This document shows, one piece after another, positions 26,824 through 35,424 of a stretch of DNA of 64,000 nucleotides. Origin of the DNA: CAMLQK01 sp035478775 (GTDB lineage Bacteria > Patescibacteriota > Saccharimonadia > Saccharimonadales > UBA4665); the NCBI GenBank assembly GCA_035478775.1, contig DATIJG010000023.1, positions 1 to 64,000 on the forward strand, given 5' to 3'. A program made the position numbers and the translations under genes. Within the stretch, counting starts at the first letter, position 1; the number at the start of each line of letters is the position of its first letter. Under the pieces are notes generated by a model. That model did no database searches and was not told where the DNA came from. It saw nothing but the letters and a program-made list of their open reading frames with translations.

Positions 26824-27081
26824 ATGTCAGACTTCAACGACTTTATTGAACTAATTCATACAGCCCGAGACAAACAGTTGCTTGAGGATCTTCTAGTTGG
26901 CGTAACAACTGTTCAGGAACGCGCGGCTATAGTACGGCGAATCGAGATTATCAAGCATTTAATCGCAGGTACGCCGCAAGCGGAAATTGCCAAAGAACTC
27001 GGAGTCGGCATTGCGACTGTCACGCGGGGTTCTAAGGAGCTATCACAAGGCAGGTTCGCAATTTTAAGGAAACACTCATGA
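26824..27081 (+). CDS. TrpR/YerC-type transcriptional repressor
   Basis: 85 residues. Helices EDLLVGVTTVQERAAIVRRIEIIKHL and the HTH AGTPQAEIAKELGVGIATVTRGSKEL match the Trp repressor superfamily, with the turn at GVGIATVTRGS. In E. coli TrpR the HTH follows LGAGIATITRGSN. Whether it senses tryptophan cannot be told; YerC-type relatives exist in organisms without a trp operon. The upstream trp-operator-like site predicts autorepression. Downstream genes (27239-29418) are candidate targets. Predicted leaderless start. Confidence 0.85.
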   Translation: MSDFNDFIELIHTARDKQLLEDLLVGVTTVQERAAIVRRIEIIKHLIAGTPQAEIAKELGVGIATVTRGSKELSQGRFAILRKHS

Positions 27082-27161
27082 AGGCATCTGCGGCTATTAT
27101 TACTGATTTTGACTCGCAAACTACATGGCGAAGCTCGCATTGCATAAGGGAGCCTGCTTAA
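27078..27161 (+). CDS. Possible small ORF overlapping the trpR-like stop codon
   Basis: ATG at 27078 overlaps the TGA of the repressor gene (ATGA) and is preceded by AAGGA at 7 nt, a good ribosome site. It encodes 27 residues (MKASAAIITDFDSQTTWRSS, then HCIREPA). It contains one Trp and lies upstream of the operon at 27239. It could be a coupled peptide, a leader peptide or chance. A long T run (27163-27168) follows its stop. Confidence 0.3.
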   Translation: MKASAAIITDFDSQTTWRSSHCIREPA

Positions 27162-27238
27162 GTTTTTTAGGAAAATTTATTACAGAATAGTGTACTCCCG
27201 AAAGGGATTTTTTTATTTTAAGATATAAGGAATAATTT

Positions 27239-28828
27239 ATGAACCAATTTGAAATTGGCGTGGGCGGAAGAGTAAAGATGGCTGGCGGTAGCATGGATAT
27301 ATACTACCAAGCTGCTGAGCCACTGCTAGCCCAAGGGAGTGACGGAGCCTTGGAGACACATAATAACTTCATAGAGCTTCGCGATAGCCCACCCTCTGAA
27401 TTAAGCGCAGCATATTTTCCGAGCGTTGGGCCTGAACTTAAGCAGCGTTTAAGGGGCGCCGGCCTGTATCGTTATTTAAGGATGGACCAAGGCCCGGGTG
27501 GAAATTTTACAGCCTTTACGGCGAATGGCCTTGGCGATCAGCAGGCATATAGCCTGGCTGAGCCTGTACCGCATGCTTTACTTGAAGAAAGCGTTAAGGG
27601 CCAAATTGCACATTTGCCTGGGTTGGGCGCATTGGCGTTATCTGTAACTGCAGCATACGCTAAGCGCAATCTGGGAAAAACCTATGGGTTAATGAAACAA
27701 TTCAGCCAATTAGCCGAAGACAGCGGTGTAGTTTTGCCAAGTGCAGCTGTTGGCAGCAGGAGCGGGTTTTTCTTAATCAATCCGGTGGAAACCAACCAAG
27801 CAAAGTTATCTGCGGATAGCGAACCCGCAGTTGACCAAGCATTAACTAAAGTTAGAGCTTTTGCGTACACTGCCCGTAAAAATATACTGGCCGGCATGGC
27901 TTTTCAGGACGCGGTTGCTCTTGCTAAGCAGAGCCCACGAACGCCCGAAAATGACTCCGATGACTTACTGTATTTCCAGCCTGATTGCTTTGTTGATACA
28001 AACGGCAATGTTTCGGTAGAAAAAATTAACTTTCCAGATGTTGGGTTCTTTTTAACTGAGATTGAGAATGCAGATAATAAACCTCTGCTGCAAGTCGTAG
28101 AAATAGTAAAAAAACTACAATCGCAAGTTGTGGCTACGTTTGATGAAAGTTTAAAGTCGACACACGTTACCCTAATAGTAAAGGACGAGTCGGTTGCCGC
28201 CTCGACTGACTTACTCGAAGTAAACGAGGCACGGGCGCTAAGGAAAATGCTGGAAAGCTCAGGCTTTGCCGTCGAGGTATTTGGAATATCGGACTTCGCA
28301 AAAATTCGCAACGATTCGAGCGTCCTTATGTTAAACCCAGACTCAGAATCAGAAGCGTTTGCCGGGTTTACCGAACGGATAGTGCACGAGGATATTCCAA
28401 CATATCCTGACCCGCTTTTAAAAGTGTTTGAACACGAAGCCACAACGCTCAGCACCACTATTTTAGAGGGCAGGCATTTAGAAAAATTCTTAGCGCTCAT
28501 AAGACCAAAGAAAATCGATAGCAATAATGCTAGCAAGCTTAGCGCCGAGCTTGGCAAGATACTTAGCTTAGGCGGCATTTCAGAAGACATAGATATTATT
28601 TACGCTTTCGTGCCCGGCAAAAAAATGCCTGTACCGCTTTTTCGGCATTCATTCCACAGCTTTATGCAATTACATAATGCGATAGAAAAGAACAAACGGG
28701 AATCCAAAGATGTTTCAAATGTCATTCTAAGAGCCGTGCCGTTCAGCAATGAGACGGCTGTTTTTGGTGATAATAAAGGTAAGCGTTTGGCGGCGTTCAG
28801 GCCAATGTACATAAGGAAAAAGCTATGA
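27239..28828 (+). CDS. Hypothetical protein, possibly a circularly permuted ATP-grasp ligase
   Basis: 529 residues. FQPDCFVDTNGNVSVEKINF (residues about 250-269) looks like the R/D-x-D...G-x-x-x-V-x-E-x-N strand pair of circularly permuted ATP-grasp enzymes such as glutathionylspermidine synthase and peptide ligases. SVLMLNPDSESEAF, the later IRPKK and RAVPFSNETAVFG would fit subsequent ATP-grasp strands. Key metal ligands are not all obvious, so the assignment is weak. No membrane segment. AAGGAAT is 7 nt before the ATG. Its gene overlaps the B3/4-like gene by ATGA, so the two products are expected to act together. Confidence 0.45.
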   Translation: MNQFEIGVGGRVKMAGGSMDIYYQAAEPLLAQGSDGALETHNNFIELRDSPPSELSAAYFPSVGPELKQRLRGAGLYRYLRMDQGPGGNFTAFTANGLGDQQAYSLAEPVPHALLEESVKGQIAHLPGLGALALSVTAAYAKRNLGKTYGLMKQFSQLAEDSGVVLPSAAVGSRSGFFLINPVETNQAKLSADSEPAVDQALTKVRAFAYTARKNILAGMAFQDAVALAKQSPRTPENDSDDLLYFQPDCFVDTNGNVSVEKINFPDVGFFLTEIENADNKPLLQVVEIVKKLQSQVVATFDESLKSTHVTLIVKDESVAASTDLLEVNEARALRKMLESSGFAVEVFGISDFAKIRNDSSVLMLNPDSESEAFAGFTERIVHEDIPTYPDPLLKVFEHEATTLSTTILEGRHLEKFLALIRPKKIDSNNASKLSAELGKILSLGGISEDIDIIYAFVPGKKMPVPLFRHSFHSFMQLHNAIEKNKRESKDVSNVILRAVPFSNETAVFGDNKGKRLAAFRPMYIRKKL

Positions 28829-29418
28829 AAATCACAATAGACGAAGAAGTAAGAGCAAAATTTCCAGAATTACACATATTTTTTAGAGTCATCCAAAAGG
28901 GAAGGCCAGGCCCAACAATGGACGATGCGGCGTATAGTGATGCCGCTCTTACAGATGTGGAGTTTGCGGATTACAAATTGTTCCGTGAAAAAGTTTCTGG
29001 TGATACCCTGCTGGCAGTCGAAAGGCTACTGCATCGTGGTAAAGATGATTTACCACAGCCAGACCCTATAACTAATCTCATAATCGGTGCTAGCTACGCA
29101 ACACGTTTGCCGGTAACGATATTTTGTGATGATGGTTTCGGTTCAATAACCATTCGCTTTTCTAAGCGGAGGGACGCTATGGAAGTGGGCGGGTGTTACG
29201 AGAAAGTAGAGCCGGGACTGCTGGTTGCGGATACTGAGCGAGGCATACTGGGAATTTTAGGGATTAAGAGCAGTGATGTGGGCAAACTAAAAGACACATC
29301 TAAAAGTTTGGTGGTATTAAGTTTTGGGTGCAGCGCGGGAACAAATAAAAAAAGCAAGGAATTAGTCGATCAAGCCAGCGACCGTTTATTTTTAAGAAGT
29401 TCGGCGGCCCACAGGTAA
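28825..29418 (+). CDS. B3/4 (tRNA-editing-like) domain protein
   Basis: 197 residues. The length and the order of segments fit the stand-alone B3/4 fold found in PheRS beta subunits and related editing proteins. An N-terminal EEVRAKFPELHIFF is followed by ITNLIIGASYATRLPVTIF (the usual N-x-x-x-x-S-x-x-x-x-P-V-x-x-x-D region). Then come strands GSITIRFS and EKVEPGLLVAD, and a terminal helix with VVLSFG upstream. B3/4 proteins hydrolyse mischarged aminoacyl-tRNA or related esters. It overlaps the preceding ligase-like gene by 4 nt, suggesting an amino-acid activation or ligation unit. The assignment rests on pattern recognition. Confidence 0.5.
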   Translation: MKITIDEEVRAKFPELHIFFRVIQKGRPGPTMDDAAYSDAALTDVEFADYKLFREKVSGDTLLAVERLLHRGKDDLPQPDPITNLIIGASYATRLPVTIFCDDGFGSITIRFSKRRDAMEVGGCYEKVEPGLLVADTERGILGILGIKSSDVGKLKDTSKSLVVLSFGCSAGTNKKSKELVDQASDRLFLRSSAAHR

Positions 29419-29500
29419 ATATTCCCCACTTTTTAGGGCGTATACCTGGCTTCTCCTGCGTGGTTTGCAACATGCGTTTTTTTTGGTTTTGACGAATCTC

Positions 29501-29546
29501 TTGCAACTAAGGGGAAAGAAAGCTATACTTAACGAGTATGTTAAGT
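29501..29546 (+). promoter_or_regulatory. Promoter and operator of the DHA2 transporter
   Basis: TTGCAA (29501-29506), 17-nt spacer, TATACT (29524-29529). ACTTAAC (29527-29533) and GTTAAGT (29540-29546) form a perfect 7-bp inverted repeat overlapping the -10, and a third ACTTA half-site follows at 29553. A repressor site is likely. Confidence 0.7.
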
Positions 29547-29631
29547 AACGATACTTATGTGCCTGCTCTCAGCCTGACTTTTTGGGCGTTGGGCAGCGAG
29601 AGCGGCGCGGAATAACAAAAGGATTTTAGGT

Positions 29632-31107
29632 ATGACCCCATTTAGAAAAAAGATTATTCTGGCGGTGGCCTGTCTGGCGAACTTTATGGTCGTCCTGGAC
29701 GTCGCTATCGTTAACGTTGCATTGCCAACGATTAAGCACACTTTTAACCTGAGCCAAGGTACGCTTCAGTGGATCGTAATCGCCTATAGCCTATTGCTCG
29801 GTGGCTTTTTGCTGCTCGGCGGCCGGCTAGGAGACCTGATGGGGAAGCGCCGGGTCCTTATCGCAGGTTTAGTAATATTTTCAGCTGCTTCTTTGGTCGC
29901 CGGGCTAACCCATTCAATTAGCTTGCTTATAACGGCGCGGGGTATCCAAGGATTTGGAGCAGCCCTTGTGGCTCCGGCGGCGCTTTCGATTGTGGCTCAT
30001 ACCTTTACAGAGGCACGAGAGAGGAATAGCGCGCTCGGTATTTATGGGGCTATAGGCGGGACGTCGGCATCTGTCGGCGTTATAGCAAGCGGGCTTTTGA
30101 CGGACGGCCCCGGATGGCGCTGGGTCTTTTTTATCAATATCCCCATTGGCATAGCGCTTATTGCCCTCGCTTCAATCTTTTTGCCAAAAGACGAACCGGT
30201 AAAGACAGCGCGTCGTTTTGACGCTTTGGGCGCAAGTACTGTAACGGCTGCTCTTTTGCTATTCGTATATGCCATTAACAAAGGCGCGGATTATGGTTGG
30301 GGGTCGGTAAAGACGCTCGGGCTTTTTGGTGTCAGCGCTCTTCTAGTTTCATTTTTTGCATGGATAGAGTCTCGTTCCCAGTCGCCAATATTGCCTGGTA
30401 GTGTGCTGAAGAATCGTGATATGGTCGCAGCGGATGTTGGTTCATTCCTGGTATTTGGTGCCATTTTCTCCTTTATCTTTTTAGGAACTTTATTTATGCA
30501 GCAAGCATTCGGCTATAGTCCGACAAAGACAGGTGTGGCATGGTTGGCAACGACACTTACGTTCTTTATCTCAGCTGGAGTGACAGGTGCAAAACTTGTT
30601 ACACAGTTCGGCGTGAAGCGGCTATTGCTTACGGGTATGACTTTGCTCGGCTTGGCGATGCTCTGGTTAATGCGCGCACCGTTGGGCGCTGGTTACACTA
30701 TTGATTTAATGCCGGCTTTCATAATCGCCGGATTGGCTGGTGGTTTTATGGCTCCTGCGTTGCAGGTGGCTGCCCTAGCACGTGCAAAAAACGATGAACT
30801 TGGTTTGGCGTCTGGGCTTGTAGCAATGATGCAAGAGATCGGCGGCGCAGTCGCGATTGCTACGGTGTCGGCTATTCTAGTAGCAAAAATGCACGGCATT
30901 TCCCATATCGCTAGTTCAGTGGCTCGCCAAACAACAATGCTCAACGCATTCCATACCGGGTTTATGGTTATAGCTGTAATTGCTGCTGTAGGTGTGGTAA
31001 CTGTAAGCGTGGCCTTCTCTAAAAATGTGGAGGAAGACGTTGATGGTATGGACCCGATGAGTAGGGAAGAAGCGGCTGCAATTGCAATTGGTGAGGCGGA
31101 AGTTTAG
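29632..31107 (+). CDS. MFS drug exporter, DHA2 (14-TM, EmrB/QacA) family
   Basis: 491 residues, fourteen predicted membrane helices. FMVVLDVAIVNVALPTI is DHA2 motif D1, GGRLGDLMGKRRVL is motif A between helices 2 and 3, and RGIQGFGAALVAPAAL and GPGWRWVFFINIPIG are motifs B and C. Drives proton-coupled efflux of lipophilic or cationic compounds. A short 5' leader includes AAAGGA and TAGG before the ATG. The promoter carries an operator; the nearby HxlR protein (31271) is one candidate regulator, although it is convergent. Confidence 0.92.
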   Translation: MTPFRKKIILAVACLANFMVVLDVAIVNVALPTIKHTFNLSQGTLQWIVIAYSLLLGGFLLLGGRLGDLMGKRRVLIAGLVIFSAASLVAGLTHSISLLITARGIQGFGAALVAPAALSIVAHTFTEARERNSALGIYGAIGGTSASVGVIASGLLTDGPGWRWVFFINIPIGIALIALASIFLPKDEPVKTARRFDALGASTVTAALLLFVYAINKGADYGWGSVKTLGLFGVSALLVSFFAWIESRSQSPILPGSVLKNRDMVAADVGSFLVFGAIFSFIFLGTLFMQQAFGYSPTKTGVAWLATTLTFFISAGVTGAKLVTQFGVKRLLLTGMTLLGLAMLWLMRAPLGAGYTIDLMPAFIIAGLAGGFMAPALQVAALARAKNDELGLASGLVAMMQEIGGAVAIATVSAILVAKMHGISHIASSVARQTTMLNAFHTGFMVIAVIAAVGVVTVSVAFSKNVEEDVDGMDPMSREEAAAIAIGEAEV

Positions 31108-31119
31108 TAACCAAAAAAG

Positions 31120-31260
31120 ATGTGTCTCGGGTTGACTTTCCTTGAATGCAGCCCTAATGGACAGTATGCATGGCTTGAAGATGAGCTGTACCTGCCGCTA
31201 TCCGGAGCTGTTGCAAATGAGCTGATACGGATTGCCGAGGACGGGGCGTATCCTTTGTAA
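31120..31260 (+). CDS. Possible small ORF after the DHA2 gene
   Basis: A 46-codon frame starting 13 nt after the transporter stop. The C-terminal part reads WLEDELYLPLSGAVANELIR, plausible protein composition for an amphipathic helix, ending DGAYPL. No ribosome site. It could be the tail of a decayed gene. Confidence 0.25.
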   Translation: MCLGLTFLECSPNGQYAWLEDELYLPLSGAVANELIRIAEDGAYPL

Positions 31261-31270
31261 CTTTAAGCGG

Positions 31271-31714
31271 TTATAAGAGTGTCTGTACGAAAGGTTTGTT
31301 GTTGCCTGCTTGCAAATGCGCATGGATCATATCAATAAGGTGTTGCCGGTTTTCAAGTGCCATCTTTGCAAGCAATACATCAGGCCCAGTTTCTATTGGG
31401 TGCTGCTTCGCGCTCCATATGAGCATGTCGATAAGTAAGGGGATTAGATCTAGGCCCGGCTGTGCAAGAGAATAAATGAACCTCGTCTTATTGGCCTGAT
31501 CCTGTTTCTTGTTAATGATATTGTTTACTTCGAGCATAGCTAGGCGGCTAGATAGGATATTGGTTGCTATCTTTTCGTCTGAGCCAAGAAACTCGCCATA
31601 CGATGTCTTACCAAAAATAGCGATATCACGAATAATCAGCAAGCTCCATTTATCACCTACTATCTCGAGAGGGTAGTTAATGGGGCAATCCGACCGAAGT
31701 CCTCGTTTCTGCAT
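31271..31714 (-). CDS. HxlR-family transcriptional regulator
   Basis: 147 residues. CPINYPLEIVGDKWSLLIIRD is the HxlR winged-helix start with the redox- or ligand-linked Cys. TSYGEFLGSDEKIATNILSSRL is the recognition helix region, and a C-terminal dimer helix follows. It is a paralogue of the product of 35648-36100; about half of the first 100 residues are identical. ATG 31714 is chosen because TATACT (31721-31726, minus strand) ends 6 nt upstream, giving a leaderless start. AAACAC/GTGTTT arms flank that -10 and may be its own operator. Confidence 0.9.
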   Translation of the reverse strand: MQKRGLRSDCPINYPLEIVGDKWSLLIIRDIAIFGKTSYGEFLGSDEKIATNILSSRLAMLEVNNIINKKQDQANKTRFIYSLAQPGLDLIPLLIDMLIWSAKQHPIETGPDVLLAKMALENRQHLIDMIHAHLQAGNNKPFVQTLL

Positions 31715-31752
31715 AAACACAGTATACAATAAAGTGTTTAAAATAAAAGTCG

Positions 31753-31830
31753 ATGATGCACCGGGGTATTGAAATTTCTTTGCCTAGTGGCGCACAGATC
31801 GCGGTGTATCGAAGCGACGCTTTAGATGCT
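31753..31830 (+). pseudogene. Remnant of a VOC-family (glyoxalase-fold) gene
   Basis: The plus-strand translation includes RGIEISLPSGAQIAVYRSD. This aligns with GLEIHLPGGAKTGVYQSD of the intact VOC protein at 39154-39537 (about half identical). Only this internal segment survives, squeezed between the HxlR promoter and the SRPBCC stop codon. The N- and C-terminal thirds are missing, so it is a fossil fragment. Confidence 0.6.
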
Positions 31831-31836
31831 GTTTGT

Positions 31837-32259
31837 TTAGCCTTCGACCGTTTTCTTCAGGTTACTAAGAACAATTTTCCAAAGTTCAATCGATTTATCT
31901 CGCGCCTCGATCGATGCAAGATTTTCTTCGTGAATGTGCATCGTTGTCTGATTATTTGTTTCGGTAAGCTCGAACCGCACAATCTCGTAATTCTCAGGCT
32001 CATCTGCCTGACCAGTACGTGAACTGAGGTGGGTATATTCTAGAACTTTATTCGGCTCGATTTGTTTAATGGTGCCCTTGTCTTCATATGCTTGGCCATT
32101 CCACTCGCCACGAAACACTATCGATTCGCCTGGCTGCCAACTTGATTCGACAGTCGTGCCAAAAAACCATTGTTTTACAATTTCGGGGTTGGTTATTGCT
32201 TGCCATACTTTGTCGGCCGGTGCATTGATAATGGTTGATGCGTCTGATGTGATATTCAT
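31837..32259 (-). CDS. SRPBCC (AHSA1-type) protein
   Basis: 140 residues. The START/Bet v1-like fold is indicated by STIINAPADKVWQAITNPEIVKQWFFG at the N-terminus, a central run of beta strands, and a C-terminal long helix (KSIELWKIVLSNLKKTV). Such proteins bind hydrophobic ligands or assist chaperones. TATAGT ends 7 nt before the ATG; a second promoter lies about 40 nt further upstream. Located beside an HxlR regulator and a VOC remnant, a combination that recurs in this window. Confidence 0.85.
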   Translation of the reverse strand: MNITSDASTIINAPADKVWQAITNPEIVKQWFFGTTVESSWQPGESIVFRGEWNGQAYEDKGTIKQIEPNKVLEYTHLSSRTGQADEPENYEIVRFELTETNNQTTMHIHEENLASIEARDKSIELWKIVLSNLKKTVEG

Positions 32260-32298
32260 AGTTCTAACTATAGTCCTGTTAGCGTTGATCCTTACGTT

Positions 32299-32327
32299 TA
32301 TATAAACCCGACTGCTAACAATGTCAA
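32299..32327 (-). promoter_or_regulatory. Second upstream promoter of the SRPBCC gene
   Basis: Minus strand TTGACA (32322-32327), 17-nt spacer, TATATA (32299-32304) inside the palindrome GTTTATATAAAC. The rest of the 32260-32571 gap shows no gene, tRNA or clear terminator. Confidence 0.5.
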
Positions 32328-32571
32328 TGCAAGCGCCGAGCGCGATAAGTTGTCTACTAGTATAACAGAACTACTTGCACCATGAAAGCGATGCTCGCGG
32401 GTTCGTTCATGTTTATGTCGCAGCCCTAATTGGTTCATAGTTATATTATAAAGTATTTTATACCAGGCTGGGGCTATTTTTGTGAGCATTTAGCTTAATG
32501 CATACTGTTAGGGTAAGCCACATGGGTTTATTGTTAAGGCAGAAGAAGCCTTTAAGCGGGGCGGGACTGTG

Positions 32572-35400
32572 TTAGTGCTTGTTGGCACCAGATTCGCGCG
32601 CACCTGACTCGTACGCTGTCGCAAGATATACGCCAATTGACCCTTTGTTTTGATGCACGTAGTTCGTTTTTCGCCAACCAGCTTTATCGAGCATTTCTTC
32701 GATGTCTTTTTGCTGGAAACGGCGCGACATAAAACAGCGGATAACCGTACCTTTTGGCAAGAAAGCAGCCGGGCGTGAAGGGTGCTCTATAATTTGGTCT
32801 TTTAGAAGAGTAAACTTGCCGACCACCGCGTTGTCTTCATAGTTTAGGGTCAGTTCGCCGTGTTCTACGCGTAAACCTACCATGCGCAGGGGCTCGGTTA
32901 TCGCTTCCATGAAGGTGGGGTTTTGATAGAGTCGAAGATAGTCTGCTGAAGTGCGGTTGGGTGACTGCAAAGCCACAGAAAGCAACAGCTGGTCGCCCGG
33001 CGCGACCGAATCGCGGACGTTTTGCAGCGCCTGCAGCGGATCCTCAAAATTCCCAAGCGTTTGGCCCAGCAATGTAACTATAGTTTTTTTGGGTGCTCCC
33101 GTAAATTTCCGGATAGTATCCGTAGGAGCGGCTTCAACGTCCCAATGCTTGAATGCAACGGTAGGCGTGAGCGCAGGGCGAACGCGGCTCTCGGCAACCG
33201 TGGCAAGTTCATCACTGAAATCCAGGCCCAGGTAGTCTGGTGTGGTACGCCCCTGTTTCATAAGTTGGCGCAAAAAAGCCTGGCTATGCTGGCCGTCTCC
33301 CGGGCCAATATCGCAAATCGCTGGTATTGCTTTTTGCATCTTTACTAGCGCTGCCTTCACTGTGGCCGCATCAGTTACTTCTTTATAGCTATCAAGCTTG
33401 GCAAGGTCGAGGTGCTTTCGTGCGGCAGGGCCGGTATAGGCAAACTTAAGTGGTACTATTTGTTTTTCTGAGACGGCGTCAAATAGCAATGCTTCGGAGG
33501 AGCGTAGTCTGCTCGGCGATTGGCCGTATTTTTTTGCGACAACCCGGAGGTAGCTGCTTGGGCGCAGTTCACCACGCACTTGTGCAAATTCATGGCTGGT
33601 TACGGTAAACCCGTTTGCCTCGAAAAGGTCGAGAACCTGCTTGGCCGAGCCGAGCTTATTGCTGCGCATTTGTTGCGCCCATTGTCGGGCATGGGCAACA
33701 ATATCGTCGATGGGCATGATAAGTTTTTTGTTCCAGCGCATAGCTGCTTGGCGAGTTCTATCAGCGAACCGCTCTATCTCGGTGTCTGTTATAGGCGGTT
33801 CACTCTGGTGGATACGTACAGTTGTAACCACGTTGCCGTCTTTTTGTAAGCTGCCATGCCACGCTGCCAGCACGTTCTGCACTTCATTTTGTTCAAAGCG
33901 CGTCAAGAAGGCATCGGCCACAATAAGATCGAATTTTGTCGATAACGATTGCACATCATCAATGCCCAAAGCGTGGAGCGCAACCGGCGAACCGTGCTTA
34001 CTCGCATACCATTGGCAAGCTATCATGGGCGTAGGGCATCGATCGATAACGCTTATTTCGGCATTTGCCGCAAGGCGAGTATTGGCTTCCAATACATAGG
34101 CAAGCATTGAGTAGTCTGCCGTCCCAGAAATAAGCACCTTTGCCCGCTTTGTGACTGTGGCGAGCAAGCTTTGCTGATAAAAAGAGTCGTGCCAGGTCGG
34201 CGAGGATGCGAGGTCGAATAAACGCAAGTATTGCCAGACGCCGTGATACCAGCTGCATGAGGAGCCATCAACATGGTTCCCGGCGCAGACAAGCGGTGCA
34301 GTCGAGGCCATCCAGTCGGCGCTCACGGGTAGAAGCGTGCTGATTTTAGCGCCTACGTTGGCATCTTTCTGCCTGCGGGCAATCACGAGTATGCCCATGT
34401 CCCCAGTCGGAGCTTTGGAAATGACCTCCCAGCCAGTATGAGCAAACAGCTCATCTATTTCATGCTGGCTAAACCGGTGTGAAGTGAAGTTGCGGATACG
34501 CTGACCGCGCCGTAACCTGAGGTCGTCAAGTTGCTGGTCCTTTTGTATAACGACTTCGCTTACGACCGAGTCGTTCTTAACAGAAAGCTCGATATTGAAG
34601 TCGTCTGAAGCCAGCCCGGCTGCATAGAGTGGCTCGGCAATGGCCGCCCGAAAGATATCGTTCTGATATGGTTCGAGTAGTTCTTCATCCGTTGCACCTT
34701 CTGGCCGCAAAATAAGCGAATAAAGCAGCAGATCATTTTCCCGCGTGCTGCGATACAAATGCGACAAAGCCGGCTGCGACGACTCAAATGCTACTGGCGT
34801 ACCTCCAAGAGTGCAAACTAAAACAGGTTTTTTGCCTTGTCGCCAATCTTCAATCTTGCTTGTGGGTGAAGCTTCGGCGTCCCAATACTGCGATCTGATA
34901 TCAAGCCCCTCGGGGAACTTGTTAAGGAGATGGGTTGAGCCAATGTTTAGTAATGCTTCGCTAAAATCGAACCCTAAGAAACGTTTTGCGGAGTGCCCGG
35001 TTTGCTGTAAGGCTTGCAGAAATGAGGCCGTATGGACACCTGTTCCCAACCCGACCTCGGCTATTTGCTCTGGTATTTCGCTCAAAGGCATATTATGGAG
35101 TAATGCCTGCAACTCGTCTTTTCCTCTCCCGGTGACCTTTTGATAGCTGTGGGTTGCTGTCAGTTTCTGGTGGGCATATGCGCCGCTCCCGACATATGCA
35201 TACTTTACAGGCAGAACGCCCTTGTTCATCCATGTATGCACTTCATGTCTTTGACGAGTATGTTCAAAAAACGATGCGACAGGCAATCCAATCTCTCCTT
35301 TACGGCTATTCAAAGACTTAAGTTGATTATATACCCCATTCCCAAAAAGCCAATCTCCAAAATGTCTCGCCAGCATAAGGGGGAATACACGACCTTGCAC
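32572..35400 (-). CDS. Triple methyltransferase: two EgtD-like domains flanking a third SAM-binding domain
   Basis: 942 residues. Domain 1 (about 64-345) and domain 3 (about 646-935) are paralogous EgtD/Methyltransf_33-type units. Each starts KxAYxG, has a SAM loop (EVGLGTG 115-121; DIGPGDG 697-703), then LGFDFS/LGLDFS, and closes with a SHRFSQHEID / SRRFQQKDIE helix. Between them, residues about 380-620 hold a different class I fold: VLISGTADYS (422-431), VIDRC (Asp453) and FDLIVADAFL. EgtD makes trimethylhistidine; the substrate here is unknown. Soluble. Start is GTG 35400 or ATG 35376. It adjoins a truncated MarR gene. Confidence 0.75.
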   Translation of the reverse strand: MQGRVFPLMLARHFGDWLFGNGVYNQLKSLNSRKGEIGLPVASFFEHTRQRHEVHTWMNKGVLPVKYAYVGSGAYAHQKLTATHSYQKVTGRGKDELQALLHNMPLSEIPEQIAEVGLGTGVHTASFLQALQQTGHSAKRFLGFDFSEALLNIGSTHLLNKFPEGLDIRSQYWDAEASPTSKIEDWRQGKKPVLVCTLGGTPVAFESSQPALSHLYRSTRENDLLLYSLILRPEGATDEELLEPYQNDIFRAAIAEPLYAAGLASDDFNIELSVKNDSVVSEVVIQKDQQLDDLRLRRGQRIRNFTSHRFSQHEIDELFAHTGWEVISKAPTGDMGILVIARRQKDANVGAKISTLLPVSADWMASTAPLVCAGNHVDGSSCSWYHGVWQYLRLFDLASSPTWHDSFYQQSLLATVTKRAKVLISGTADYSMLAYVLEANTRLAANAEISVIDRCPTPMIACQWYASKHGSPVALHALGIDDVQSLSTKFDLIVADAFLTRFEQNEVQNVLAAWHGSLQKDGNVVTTVRIHQSEPPITDTEIERFADRTRQAAMRWNKKLIMPIDDIVAHARQWAQQMRSNKLGSAKQVLDLFEANGFTVTSHEFAQVRGELRPSSYLRVVAKKYGQSPSRLRSSEALLFDAVSEKQIVPLKFAYTGPAARKHLDLAKLDSYKEVTDAATVKAALVKMQKAIPAICDIGPGDGQHSQAFLRQLMKQGRTTPDYLGLDFSDELATVAESRVRPALTPTVAFKHWDVEAAPTDTIRKFTGAPKKTIVTLLGQTLGNFEDPLQALQNVRDSVAPGDQLLLSVALQSPNRTSADYLRLYQNPTFMEAITEPLRMVGLRVEHGELTLNYEDNAVVGKFTLLKDQIIEHPSRPAAFLPKGTVIRCFMSRRFQQKDIEEMLDKAGWRKTNYVHQNKGSIGVYLATAYESGARESGANKH

Positions 35401-35424
35401 AATTAGGTAGATTATGTCTATGTA

